Under the pieces are notes generated by a model. It was not told where the DNA came from. It made no database searches and saw only the letters and a program-made list of their open reading frames with translations. From contig JAEWWJ010000107.1 of the NCBI GenBank assembly GCA_023396415.1, positions 1-25,192 of the forward strand: DNA of 25,192 bases. Reading direction: 5' to 3'. Both the position numbers and the translations under genes were made by a program. The stretch comes from Bacteroidota bacterium. Its GTDB lineage: Bacteria; Bacteroidota; Bacteroidia; Bacteroidales; F082. Positions 1 through 8,397 of this stretch are shown here, one piece after another. Numbering within the stretch: position 1 is the stretch's first letter; the number at the start of each line of letters is the position of its first letter.

Positions 1-321
1 GCCCAAAAGTATGGAGCTGCCGAAATGGTTGAACCACGCCCATTCCTTGTTGGAAAACTGGCAGAAACCTTTGCCTTTTACCCCAATATTGGAACATTGT
101 TGCCGGCCATGGGGTATGGCGATCAACAACTTAAAGACCTTGAAGCTACCATTAACAATACCGATTGTGATGCTGTGGTGATTGGAACTCCAATTGATTT
201 GAAGCGGATTGTGAACATCAAAAAGCCAAACACCCGCGTCTATTACGACCTTCAGGAAATTGGCGAACCCACTCTTGATGAGATACTTATTGATTTCGTG
301 AAAAAACACAAGCTGGTATAG
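1..321 (+). CDS. COG2403-type predicted GTPase (cyclic 2,3-diphosphoglycerate synthetase-related), 3' fragment
   Basis: The reading frame is open from base 1 and ends at TAG 319-321, so only the last 106 residues are present; the first in-frame ATG (25) is internal. The visible part has the C-terminal features I associate with the predicted GTPases related to cyclic 2,3-diphosphoglycerate synthetase: a KYGAAEMVEPRP stretch, a segment DAVVIGTPIDL followed by a basic KRIVNIKKPNTRVYYDLQEIG patch, and a short acidic end. The P-loop and other nucleotide-binding motifs would lie upstream and cannot be seen. The bacterial role of this family is poorly defined, so no reaction is assigned. A strong terminator follows directly, so this is the last gene of its transcript. 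The family call rests on recall of the conserved C-terminus. Confidence 0.7.
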   Translation, partial: AQKYGAAEMVEPRPFLVGKLAETFAFYPNIGTLLPAMGYGDQQLKDLEATINNTDCDAVVIGTPIDLKRIVNIKKPNTRVYYDLQEIGEPTLDEILIDFVKKHKLV

Positions 322-337
322 GCCTGAATAGATTTGC

Positions 338-376
338 GAAAAAAAGGTTGTTCATTTTTTAACAACCTTTTTTTTG
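338..376 (+). terminator. Rho-independent terminator after the GTPase gene
   Basis: A 12-bp perfect stem, 341-352 (AAAAAGGTTGTT) with 361-372, closes an 8-base loop and runs into a T tract to 375. It lies 20 bases after the GTPase stop codon and separates it from the flavodiiron gene. Confidence 0.88.
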
Positions 377-402
377 GTCTTATACCAACAAACAAACCCC
401 TT

Positions 403-430
403 TTTGACATCTCATATTCGCTTACTTTTG
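403..430 (+). promoter_or_regulatory. Putative Bacteroidota-type promoter for the flavodiiron gene
   Basis: TACTTTTG at 423-430 matches the TAnnTTTG -7 consensus, and TTTG at 403-406 is a candidate -33 element with a 16-base spacer, slightly short. A second -7-like box, TATTTTTG, lies at 433-440. Either would give a leader of roughly 35-45 bases before the ATG at 481. Confidence 0.45.
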
Positions 431-480
431 CCTATTTTTGCAATTCAGTAAGCCTTGCGAAAAGTATATAAAACATTGAT

Positions 481-1686
481 ATGAAAGAAGTTAGTATTCT
501 AAAAGTTTCAGATAGTGTTCATTGGGTTGGGGTTTTAGATAAAGACCTTGTTACCTTTGATGTGGTGATGGAAACGAAGTTTGGTACCACCTACAACAGC
601 TATTTCATTGATGCTGAACATAAAACCGTTGTTGATACTGTAAAAGAGAAATTTTGGCCGGAATACGAAGCCAAATTTCGCTCGGTGATGCAGCCTGAAG
701 AACTCAAGTATATTGTTGTCAACCATACTGAGCCGGACCATTCGGGCTGTGTGGGGCGGCTGCTCGAGATCGCTCCTCAAGCCGTTGTTGTTGGCACAGG
801 AACTGCCATTCGTTACCTCAAAGACTTAATGGCTTCACCTTTTAACAGCATTCAAGTTAAAGATGGCGACGAGCTTGACCTGGGGAACAAAATCCTACAA
901 TTTATTAGTGCCCCCAATCTGCATTGGCCCGATACCATGTACACTTACCTTCGTGAGGAAAGTATTCTTTTCACCTGTGATTCATTTGGAGCTCATTATG
1001 CAGATGATCGGATGTTCGATGACCTCGTTGAAAATTGGGACGAATCCTTTAAATACTATTTCGATGTGATTTTAAAACCCTTCAGTAGGTTTTTATTGAA
1101 AGCCATCGAACGCATCCGCCCCTTAGATATTGCTGTTATTTGTACCGGTCATGGTCCTATCTTACGCTCCAATTGGAAAAAATATGTTGACCTTTCAGAG
1201 CATTATGCCACGGAGGCTTTGGCCATGCCGCAGCAAAAGCGGGTGTACATCCCATACGTTTCTGCCTATCACAAAACCGGTGCTTTGGCCCATGCCATTG
1301 CCGAAGGGCTGTCATCAGATCCACATTTGGATATTTTTGTTCAAGACATTGAACACACCAGCTTAGGCGAAATTGATATGCATGTGGCTATGGCTTCGGG
1401 CATTATCATTGGGTGTCCTACTATCAATCAAAATATTCTGTTGCCCGTTTATCGCCTTTTTGCCGTGATCAATCCATTGCGCGACAAAGGTAAGCTGGCC
1501 GGTGGTTTTGGAAGTTATGGATGGAGTGGGGAAGGGATGAAAATCATACGCACCAATTTGGAAAATTTGAAGTTACATTATACCGAAGACGATGTCTTTG
1601 TGAAATTTTCACCAGATGTGACCGATATTGAAAGGGCTACCAATTATGGAAAGCGTTTCGCTGCTTTGTTAGCAAAGAGCAAATAA
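481..1686 (+). CDS. fprA: A-type flavodiiron protein (FprA family), O2/NO reductase
   Basis: At 401 residues this is full length for a two-domain flavodiiron protein. The N-terminal metallo-beta-lactamase-like domain carries the diiron ligands: H82-x-E84-x-D86-H87 in NHTEPDHSG, H148 in APNLHWPDT, D167 in FTCDSFG and H224 in CTGHGP. The C-terminal flavodoxin-like domain starts near residue 253 and has an FMN phosphate loop (YVSAYHKTGALA), IIIGCPTINQN and GGFGSYGWSGEG. Such cytoplasmic enzymes reduce O2 to water or NO to N2O, with electrons from rubredoxin or a flavoprotein reductase, and protect anaerobes and microaerobes. There is no fused rubredoxin or reductase domain, and no rubredoxin gene in view, so the electron donor is encoded elsewhere. 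The next gene starts 34 bases downstream with no terminator between, so they may be cotranscribed. Whether O2 or NO is preferred cannot be read from sequence. Confidence 0.93.
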   Translation: MKEVSILKVSDSVHWVGVLDKDLVTFDVVMETKFGTTYNSYFIDAEHKTVVDTVKEKFWPEYEAKFRSVMQPEELKYIVVNHTEPDHSGCVGRLLEIAPQAVVVGTGTAIRYLKDLMASPFNSIQVKDGDELDLGNKILQFISAPNLHWPDTMYTYLREESILFTCDSFGAHYADDRMFDDLVENWDESFKYYFDVILKPFSRFLLKAIERIRPLDIAVICTGHGPILRSNWKKYVDLSEHYATEALAMPQQKRVYIPYVSAYHKTGALAHAIAEGLSSDPHLDIFVQDIEHTSLGEIDMHVAMASGIIIGCPTINQNILLPVYRLFAVINPLRDKGKLAGGFGSYGWSGEGMKIIRTNLENLKLHYTEDDVFVKFSPDVTDIERATNYGKRFAALLAKSK

Positions 1687-1720
1687 TTTTTAAAAAATAA
1701 CGTTCATATCATAAACACTT

Positions 1721-2563
1721 ATGCCGTTTAAAAAAGCAATTTCCGGTATTTTTTTGGCCGTAAGCCTCACTTTGCTGTTGAGTGCTTGTAGTGTTGAACG
1801 TCAAATTGGCCGAAAATATATTGCCCGTGCCGACAGTACTTCCTTTTTGGTTTTGTTTCCGGCTGAGGTTTTTGTTGTGAACAAAAAGAATGAAAATAGC
1901 GATGGTAGCTTTCTCTTTTCCGAAGCTCAAAAAGACACTTCATTGTTCAGAAACAGTGAATTACTGCCTTTTCTCAATGATGAATCCATCATAAAACCTT
2001 TCAAAGAAAGTTTTGTACAAGAGCTTTCTAACTATGGTTTTCGCGTTTACGACACCACACAAATGGACCAGTTTATGGCAATTCAATATCATTCTCGTGT
2101 GTTGAATGTGGCTCAAATTGAACTTCAGGAATATTTTACCAGTTACGAAGATGCTGTTACGGTGGACGACCAGGTTTATACAAAGGTGATTTATTTGAAT
2201 GGAATAAATATTGGAAGCTGGTTTGAAATTAGCCCCATCAATGAGGTTGAAAAAGCTAAAATTCCTGTGCTTTTTGCCACACACGACCTTACCGATCGCT
2301 GGAATGGCTATTTTGTTCAGCGTTTTTTAACCGGCGAAATCGAATATCGGCTCGAAATTGACAGTTTACAACCCGACGATGTACGTAATTTTGCAGCTTA
2401 TCTCGGACGTTTGTACGCTGCCTACACCTTTGATTATATGCTCAACCGCGAAATCAAAAGCAAAACTCCTGTTCAGGATCAAACGGATGCTTTTTACCGT
2501 TACGACCCATACCAGAAAAGGCTTTTCGTTACCGAGACAGATAAATTTATTGAGTTAGAATAG
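1721..2563 (+). CDS. Uncharacterised lipoprotein
   Basis: This is a 280-residue protein with a lipoprotein signal: basic MPFKK, a hydrophobic stretch of about 15 residues, and lipobox LSAC with Cys23 as the lipidated residue. The mature part is mixed charged and aromatic, has no other obvious membrane segment, and shows no catalytic motif I recognise. No function is assigned. It follows the flavodiiron gene by 34 bases without a visible promoter or terminator, so cotranscription is plausible, but a functional link is not shown. Its stop codon ends one base before the stop of the convergent trmD gene. Start choice is supported by the signal peptide beginning at this ATG. Confidence 0.85.
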   Translation: MPFKKAISGIFLAVSLTLLLSACSVERQIGRKYIARADSTSFLVLFPAEVFVVNKKNENSDGSFLFSEAQKDTSLFRNSELLPFLNDESIIKPFKESFVQELSNYGFRVYDTTQMDQFMAIQYHSRVLNVAQIELQEYFTSYEDAVTVDDQVYTKVIYLNGINIGSWFEISPINEVEKAKIPVLFATHDLTDRWNGYFVQRFLTGEIEYRLEIDSLQPDDVRNFAAYLGRLYAAYTFDYMLNREIKSKTPVQDQTDAFYRYDPYQKRLFVTETDKFIELE

Positions 2564-2564
2564 C

Positions 2565-3248
2565 TTATTGATCATCATTCAACAGCTCAGGCCGCCGTTC
2601 CTTGGTGCGTTCTAAAGCTTGTTGGTATTTCCAGGCCTCAATTTTTTTGTCATCGCCCGAAAGTAAAATATCCGGCACCGACCACTCATTGTAAACCCTT
2701 GGGCGGGTATAAACCGGTGGAGAAACCAAACCATCTTGAAAAGAGTCTGATAAAGCTGAGGTTTCATCGCTCAGCACTCCCGGAATCAATCGAATAAGGC
2801 TGTCGGTGAGCACTGCCGCCGCTAACTCGCCCCCTGAAAGAACATAATCTCCAATGGATATCTCCATAGTAATAAGGTGTTCGCGGATGCGTTCGTCAAT
2901 GCCTTTATAATGGCCGCAAAGCATAATGATGTTTTGATGCAAGGATAGGCTGTTGCACACCGATTGTTTTAACTGAATGCCATCAGGACTGAGGTAAATG
3001 ACCTCATCATAATGTCTTTCTTGTTTTAACTTGCTGATACATAAATCAACAGGTTCGATCATCATCACCATTCCGGCACCACCTGAAAAAGCATAATCAT
3101 CAACTTTTTGGTGCTTATCGCGGGCGTAATCGCGCAGTTGGTGCAGGTGAATCTCGGCCAACCCCTTTTGGATACTCCTTTTAATGATGGATTCAGAAAA
3201 AGGACCCTGAAACATTTCAGGAAAAATGGTGATGATGTCAATGCGCAT
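2565..3248 (-). CDS. trmD: tRNA (guanine(37)-N1)-methyltransferase TrmD
   Basis: TrmD methylates G37 next to the anticodon using S-adenosylmethionine and prevents +1 frameshifting. It is a SPOUT-class enzyme with a trefoil-knot cofactor site. The 227-residue length is typical. Visible family blocks in order: N-terminal MRIDIITIFPEMF, the FSGGAGMVM segment, LSPDG, the knot motifs LCGHYKGIDERI and EISIGDYVLSGGELAA, and the C-terminal RPRVYNEWSVPDILLSGDD and RRPELL. It begins one base after the stop of the aldehyde dehydrogenase gene and is probably translated from the same mRNA. In many bacteria trmD sits with rpsP, rimM and rplS; that is not so here. Tail-to-tail with the lipoprotein gene, with a one-base gap and no terminator visible. 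Confidence 0.97.
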   Translation of the reverse strand: MRIDIITIFPEMFQGPFSESIIKRSIQKGLAEIHLHQLRDYARDKHQKVDDYAFSGGAGMVMMIEPVDLCISKLKQERHYDEVIYLSPDGIQLKQSVCNSLSLHQNIIMLCGHYKGIDERIREHLITMEISIGDYVLSGGELAAAVLTDSLIRLIPGVLSDETSALSDSFQDGLVSPPVYTRPRVYNEWSVPDILLSGDDKKIEAWKYQQALERTKERRPELLNDDQ

Positions 3249-3249
3249 A

Positions 3250-4617
3250 TTATGCCAGCCAATTTGTTTTTAAAACCATAAATTCTTTTATTCCGTCCAA
3301 AGCCAATTCTTTGCCAAAGCCTGAATTTTTTGTTCCACCAAAAGGCACTCTCGCATCGCTTTTTACAATGCTGTTGATAAAAACTGCTCCAACTTGCATT
3401 TGTTTTGCTACACGCTTTGCTTTGTTAATGTCTTTGGTCCAGATGCTTGCACCCAATCCAAAACGTGTTTCATTGGCCAAATCAATCGCTTCTTGCTCAG
3501 TGCTAAAAGGGATAGCTACCATCACCGGCCCAAATGTTTCTTCAAAAAATACGGGAGCATTTTTAGGCACATCGGTTAAAAGTGTTGGCAAATAAATCAT
3601 GGAAGAAATAGAACTTCTTTGCCCTCCACAAATGAGTCGAGCACCCTTTTGAATACTATCTTCCACTTGCCTTTCAATAGTATCCACCAAATCGGGTCTT
3701 GCCATTGGGCCAATATCCGTGGCAGAATCCAACGGGTCGCCGGCCTTCAGCTGAAACAGTGCTTGTCGTTGAAAAGCAATAAAACGCTCAAAAACTGATT
3801 CATGCACAATGAAACGTTTTGCTGCAATGCACACCTGACCTGCATTTGACATGCGTGAAAGGAGACCGGTAGTGCAGGCGTTTAAGAAATCAGCATCGTC
3901 GAAAACAATAAAAGGATCGGAGCCACCCAGTTCAAGCATTACTTTTTTAAGATGTTTTCCGGCAAGAGACGCCACAGCTTTTCCGGCCTGCTCGCTTCCG
4001 GTAAGGGTTACACCTCGCACCAATGGATGTGCAATCAGCTCTTCCGATCGTTCGGCATCAATAAGCACTGTGGTGAAAATATGCTTTGGAAATCCTGCTT
4101 CATGAAACAGGTTCTCAATTGCTAAGGCGCATCCACTCACGTTGGGCGCATGTTTCAGGATGACGGTATTGCCTGCGCAAATGGTAGGAACAGCAAAACG
4201 CATGGCCTGCCAAAAAGGGAAATTCCATGGCATGATAGCAAAAATAACCCCCATAGGTTCGTAGGTGAGCCAAAGCTCGGAGGCTTCAGTTTTGATGGTT
4301 TCAGTAGGAATAGCACTCGATTCAGGCTTGCTGTAATGCCTGCACAGCAATGCACATTTGGATATTTCTGCTTCAGCTTCACGCACAGGTTTCCCCATTT
4401 CGCTGGTTATTAAAAGTGAAAGGGCTGTTTTGTTCGCTTCAAGCGCCTCAGCAAGCTGCGTCAACTTTTGGCAACGGTTGTTATGATGCGTCGAAGCCCA
4501 TTGTATGAACTGTCTGTGAGCATTCTCGATTGAATTTTTCAGTTCAATTGAGCTATGTTGCTCATTAACAGATACTACAGCATTGGTGAAGGGATTTCTA
4601 CTTACCAAAGGTTTCAT
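3250..4617 (-). CDS. NAD(P)-dependent succinate-semialdehyde dehydrogenase (Sad/YneI-like aldehyde dehydrogenase)
   Basis: The protein has 455 residues from the ATG at 4617. An in-frame ATG at 4653 would add 12 residues (MDTFLYFVKNIA), but the conserved N-terminus starts at SRNPFT and the leader before 4617 is A-rich as expected in this group, so 4617 is preferred. Numbered from 4617, it shows the aldehyde dehydrogenase signature: MPWNFPFWQ with Asn132, the cofactor lysine Lys155 in ILKHAPN, TLTGSEQAGK, general base Glu229 in LELGGSDPF, and catalytic Cys263 in NAGQVCIAAKR. Ending blocks are EETFGPV and VPFGGTKNSGFG. KHAPN, ELGGSDPFIV and SDAR match E. coli Sad, which oxidises succinate semialdehyde to succinate. 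The substrate is inferred. trmD follows after a single base. Confidence 0.9.
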   Translation of the reverse strand: MKPLVSRNPFTNAVVSVNEQHSSIELKNSIENAHRQFIQWASTHHNNRCQKLTQLAEALEANKTALSLLITSEMGKPVREAEAEISKCALLCRHYSKPESSAIPTETIKTEASELWLTYEPMGVIFAIMPWNFPFWQAMRFAVPTICAGNTVILKHAPNVSGCALAIENLFHEAGFPKHIFTTVLIDAERSEELIAHPLVRGVTLTGSEQAGKAVASLAGKHLKKVMLELGGSDPFIVFDDADFLNACTTGLLSRMSNAGQVCIAAKRFIVHESVFERFIAFQRQALFQLKAGDPLDSATDIGPMARPDLVDTIERQVEDSIQKGARLICGGQRSSISSMIYLPTLLTDVPKNAPVFFEETFGPVMVAIPFSTEQEAIDLANETRFGLGASIWTKDINKAKRVAKQMQVGAVFINSIVKSDARVPFGGTKNSGFGKELALDGIKEFMVLKTNWLA

Positions 4618-4721
4618 GGCGATATTTTTTACAAAATAAAGAAAAGTATCCATAGAAAAGGTAGTTTGGGGTAAATTGGCTACTTTTAGACCTTGAAAAT
4701 CATCAATAACATTTTAATTTT

Positions 4722-6623
4722 ATGGTAAATTACAGGGTTTATCTTGCTACAAGTTTATGTATCTTGTTATCATTTAGTGCTTTAACTCAGAATAACTCCT
4801 ATTTTGTTCCTCTGAATATCCAAGAGGCCTATCAAAATCAAACGCGCAATGCGATGGGATTGCCCGGAGCAAACTATTGGCAAAATAGTGTTGATTACAA
4901 ACTGGAGGCTGTTGTGGATACTGAATCAGCCACCGTCAGTGGGAAAGCTACCATCAAGTACATGAACCATAGCTCGGATACCCTCGACAGAATTGTGTTT
5001 AACTTATACCAAGATATTTTCCGGAAAGGGAACAGTCGCGATTGGGATTTGGGTGCATCTGATTTGCATGATGGAACGATCATCAGCGATCTTTTCATCA
5101 ACCAAAAGCCGATTGATGTTGACAATAGAAGGATGGTTTCTCGCCAAGGAACTAAATGTATTGTTCGGTTGCCGGAATCCCTTTTGCCTCATTATGAAGC
5201 TGTTATCACATTAAAATGGAAAGTGAAATTGCCCGTTGATCGCAATGTCCGTATGGGTAAATACAGCGATAGCTCTCTTTTTGTAGCATATTGGTATCCC
5301 CAAATTGCAGTCTATGACGATTTGGATGGTTGGGATATGATCTCTTACCACGGCAGTGTTGAGTTTTACAACGAATTTGCCAATTATGATGTGAAGATTA
5401 AACTTCCCGGAGAGTTTGTGGTTTGGGCTACAGGAGAAATTGAAAATCCTGATGAAGTTTATAGTAAAACGGTGCTTGCTAAGTATAAAAAAGCGCTGGG
5501 TAGCAGCGAAATCATTCCGGTCATTTCGACTAACGATATTGAAAACAGGAATGCGTTACAAAAGAAAGACTCCCTAGAATGGCATTATAAAGCATTGAAT
5601 GTTAACGATTTTAGTTTTGGTGCAGGGAAAGGATTCGTGTGGGATGCATCTTCACTTGTGGTTGATAAAGCCACGGGACGCACTACTTTGATCAGTGCGG
5701 CTTACCCTCATCATTTGACAGCCTGCAAGCCTGTGGCCAACGACAGTCGAATGAGCATTCGTTTTATGTCGGATGAAATGCCGGGCATTGCTTTTCCATA
5801 CCCGAGCATGACAACTTTTTGCAATGGAAGAAAAAATGGAGGCATGGAATCGCCAATGATGGCCAACAATGGCTCTCCGGACGATGCGGCCGATCGTTTG
5901 GGACTTACATTTCACGAGATTGCACACAGCTACATGCCTTTTTTTATGGGTACAAACGAAAAAAAATATGCTTGGATGGACGAGGGTTGGGCCAGTTTGT
6001 GGCCGGCTTTTCTCCTCGATAGCATTTATCCTGATGATCTTTACTTAGAAAAAAGAATCGCCGCTTTTGAGAAAACAGCAGGAAAAGAAATGGATATTCC
6101 GCCCATGGTACCCAATCAACTGCTTGGCGCGGATTATTCAAGTTTGCGTTTGGCCAGCTATACACGACCTGCATTTACCTATTACTTTTTAATTGATGCC
6201 CTTGGTAAAGAGGTGTTTATGAAAGCACTCCATCATTATATGAACACTTGGAACGGCAAACATCCCATGCCACTCGATTTTATTCGTTCGGTAGAGCTGG
6301 TGGCTGACCAAGATTTGAGTTGGTTTTTCAAACCCTGGCTGTATGACAATGCCTACCCGGATTTATCCATCAAAAAAATTACGGAAAACGGAAAAGTTGT
6401 TATTGAGAATAAGGGTGGACTGCCCTTGCCCATTCTGCTCGACATCACTTATTCCGATCAAAGCCAAGAATCCATTAGTTTTTCATCAGCAATATGGTCG
6501 AGCAACGAAACGGCCGTGATTATTGAGGTGCCGCACACAAAGCCGATTCAATCGTTGAGCTTAGGCAACAAGAAAGTTCCTGATGTGAACCCAAAAGACA
6601 ATTTTTTGTTAAGAATAGACTGA
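4722..6623 (+). CDS. Secreted M1-family zinc metallopeptidase (aminopeptidase N-like)
   Basis: This 633-residue protein has an N-terminal export signal (about residues 1-22, ending near SALTQ). A beta-rich M1 N-terminal domain follows. The catalytic domain has the substrate-binding GGMES variant of GxMEN at 373-377, zinc motif H398-E399-I-A-H402 and the third ligand Glu421 in WMDEGWA, exactly 19 residues after H402 as in gluzincins. It should remove N-terminal residues from peptides in the periplasm or outside the cell. After the catalytic region there is a helical stretch and a short beta-like tail, ending without a T9SS sorting domain, so it may stay periplasmic. It is followed after 35 bases by a secreted subtilase, suggesting a shared role in peptide breakdown, though that gene has its own promoter. 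Confidence 0.92.
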   Translation: MVNYRVYLATSLCILLSFSALTQNNSYFVPLNIQEAYQNQTRNAMGLPGANYWQNSVDYKLEAVVDTESATVSGKATIKYMNHSSDTLDRIVFNLYQDIFRKGNSRDWDLGASDLHDGTIISDLFINQKPIDVDNRRMVSRQGTKCIVRLPESLLPHYEAVITLKWKVKLPVDRNVRMGKYSDSSLFVAYWYPQIAVYDDLDGWDMISYHGSVEFYNEFANYDVKIKLPGEFVVWATGEIENPDEVYSKTVLAKYKKALGSSEIIPVISTNDIENRNALQKKDSLEWHYKALNVNDFSFGAGKGFVWDASSLVVDKATGRTTLISAAYPHHLTACKPVANDSRMSIRFMSDEMPGIAFPYPSMTTFCNGRKNGGMESPMMANNGSPDDAADRLGLTFHEIAHSYMPFFMGTNEKKYAWMDEGWASLWPAFLLDSIYPDDLYLEKRIAAFEKTAGKEMDIPPMVPNQLLGADYSSLRLASYTRPAFTYYFLIDALGKEVFMKALHHYMNTWNGKHPMPLDFIRSVELVADQDLSWFFKPWLYDNAYPDLSIKKITENGKVVIENKGGLPLPILLDITYSDQSQESISFSSAIWSSNETAVIIEVPHTKPIQSLSLGNKKVPDVNPKDNFLLRID

Positions 6624-6634
6624 TTTTATTTTTG
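6605..6634 (+). promoter_or_regulatory. Putative promoter of the subtilase gene
   Basis: TTTG at 6605-6608 and TATTTTTG at 6627-6634 match the -33 and -7 Bacteroidota elements with an 18-base spacer. The promoter overlaps the last codons of the M1 peptidase and would leave a leader of about 20 bases before the ATG at 6659. Confidence 0.6.
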
Positions 6635-6658
6635 TAAATCATTTAACCCAATTTTATA

Positions 6659-8329
6659 ATGAAGTATTTTATATCATTTGTTTTCAGCATGTTATTTGTC
6701 ACCGTCTTTTCACAAATAGCTCCCAACAAATATTATGTGCAGTTTACTGATAAGGCCAACTCACCCTATACCTTGAATGAACCATTGGCTTTTTTAAGTC
6801 AACGTGCTATTGATAGGCGAGAAAAACAACAAATAGCGTTGGCAGAAAACGACCTGCCCGTGAATCCTCAGTATCTTGAGCAGGTGGCCGCAGCTGGTGC
6901 AACACTCTTATTTCCAACCAAGTGGCTTAACGGAGTCACGATTTCAACATCAAGTCAACAAGTGCTCGATGCCGTTGCAGCATTGCCTTTTGTTCAAAGT
7001 ATGCTTCGTTTGCCTGAAGAGCCACTCAAACAATTTATCAAAGAAAAGGCATTTTTTGCTGCCGAATCTGTTGGCGATGATCAGGCTCCCAAAGTTTCGT
7101 CTCCTTTAAACAAAGCGGGCAGTTTTAACTATGGAAATGGTTATACCCAGATCAACCAAATCAACGGCATTCCGTTACATGATGCAGGTTTTCGCGGTCA
7201 AGGCATGGTAATCGCCATTCTGGATGGTGGATTTACCGATGTGCAAACCCACGTGGCTTTCGACAGTTTATGGCTTAATAATCAAATACTTGGAACCAAA
7301 GATTTTACCAACCCGGGAGGAAATGTTTTCTCAGAGAGCTCGCATGGCACCAGTGTTCTTAGCACGATCGGCGCTAACGCTCCGGGTCAGCTGATTGGAA
7401 CTGCACCCAAAGCCAGTTTTTGGTTGTTGCGCTCAGAAAGTGTCTTTTCAGAGCATTTGATCGAAGAATACAATTGGATTTCAGCAGCTGAATTTGCTGA
7501 CAGTGTGGGTGTTGACATCATCAACTCATCCTTGGGATACATTGATTTTGACTATACCCAATGGACACATACCTATCCTGATATGAATGGAACCACTTGC
7601 GCTGTTACTATTGGTGCTGACATTGCTTCTGACAAAGGAATCTTGGTGGTCAACAGTGCAGGCAATTCAGGAGAAATTTCTTCTTACCCTTATATTGGAG
7701 CACCTGGTGACGGATTTAACGTCTTTACAATCGGAGCTGTTAATGGATCTGGCATACGCGCAAGTTTCAGCTCCATAGGACCAACTTATGATGGCAGAAT
7801 AAAACCCGAAGTTATGGCGATGGGCCAGGGGACAGCACTTGCAAATGGCAGCAATAATTTCACTTATGGAAGTGGAACGTCTTTTTCGTCGCCTGTTATG
7901 GCTGGAATGTCGGCTTGCTTATGGCAGGCGAATCCCAACTTCACAAATATGTCCATAAAAGAAGCTATTAAAATGAGCGGGAACAATGCCACACAGCCTA
8001 ATTCAACTTTTGGATACGGCATCCCCGATTTTTATCAAGCCAATTCTTTTTTAACATCAATTGATACGGGCGAACAGAGAGAAGCCAATTTGATGAAAGT
8101 TGCACCCAACCCATTTCAGGTGGTCGAACGCATTCAGATTTATAGTCAGAAGCCGACAGTGGTGCGGATCTACAACGCCAATGCCCGCCTGATAGGTCAG
8201 ATTGATGTAGCGAACTTCCAAACCAATGCTTTGCGTCAAGCTCTCAATAACCTTAAATCCGGATTTTACACCCTTTCAATAAGCACCGATGATGATGTTC
8301 AAATACAGAAACTTATCAAAATAAATTAA
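6659..8329 (+). CDS. Secreted subtilisin-like (S8) serine protease with T9SS type A sorting domain
   Basis: The 556-residue preproprotein has a signal peptide ending near VFSQ (residue 19). A propeptide-like region of about 100 residues follows (YYVQFTDKANSPY, then QRAIDRREK). The S8 catalytic domain covers about residues 155-465, with Asp189 in AILDGG, His229 in SSHGTSV, oxyanion Asn336 in NSAGNSG and nucleophile Ser408 in SGTSFSSPVMAG. The last 80 or so residues begin with VAPNPF and end with the LKSGFYTLSIS and QKLIKIN pattern of T9SS type A C-terminal sorting domains, so the mature protease should cross the outer membrane and be attached or released. All catalytic residues are intact. It probably degrades external protein together with the neighbouring M1 peptidase. 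No T9SS machinery gene is in this window apart from a GldI-like protein. Confidence 0.94.
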   Translation: MKYFISFVFSMLFVTVFSQIAPNKYYVQFTDKANSPYTLNEPLAFLSQRAIDRREKQQIALAENDLPVNPQYLEQVAAAGATLLFPTKWLNGVTISTSSQQVLDAVAALPFVQSMLRLPEEPLKQFIKEKAFFAAESVGDDQAPKVSSPLNKAGSFNYGNGYTQINQINGIPLHDAGFRGQGMVIAILDGGFTDVQTHVAFDSLWLNNQILGTKDFTNPGGNVFSESSHGTSVLSTIGANAPGQLIGTAPKASFWLLRSESVFSEHLIEEYNWISAAEFADSVGVDIINSSLGYIDFDYTQWTHTYPDMNGTTCAVTIGADIASDKGILVVNSAGNSGEISSYPYIGAPGDGFNVFTIGAVNGSGIRASFSSIGPTYDGRIKPEVMAMGQGTALANGSNNFTYGSGTSFSSPVMAGMSACLWQANPNFTNMSIKEAIKMSGNNATQPNSTFGYGIPDFYQANSFLTSIDTGEQREANLMKVAPNPFQVVERIQIYSQKPTVVRIYNANARLIGQIDVANFQTNALRQALNNLKSGFYTLSISTDDDVQIQKLIKIN

Positions 8330-8369
8330 TGGTTGAAAAATAGGTTTTGAAAATAATTTGAAAATAAAG

Positions 8370-8397
8370 AATGGCTACTGAATGTAGCCATTTTTTA
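8370..8397. terminator. Terminator of the subtilase gene, overlapping the response-regulator stop codon
   Basis: A perfect 9-bp stem, 8370-8378 (AATGGCTAC) with 8384-8392, has a 5-base loop and a T run to 8396 on the plus strand. The left arm contains the minus-strand TAG at 8375-8377. On the minus strand the stem is followed by a broken T tract, so termination in that direction is possible but weaker. Confidence 0.78.

Noticed and set aside
4618..4653. ATG at 4653 as the dehydrogenase start
   Set aside because: The added 12 residues lie outside the conserved family N-terminus, and the upstream sequence is pyrimidine-rich, unlike other starts here; not fully excluded.
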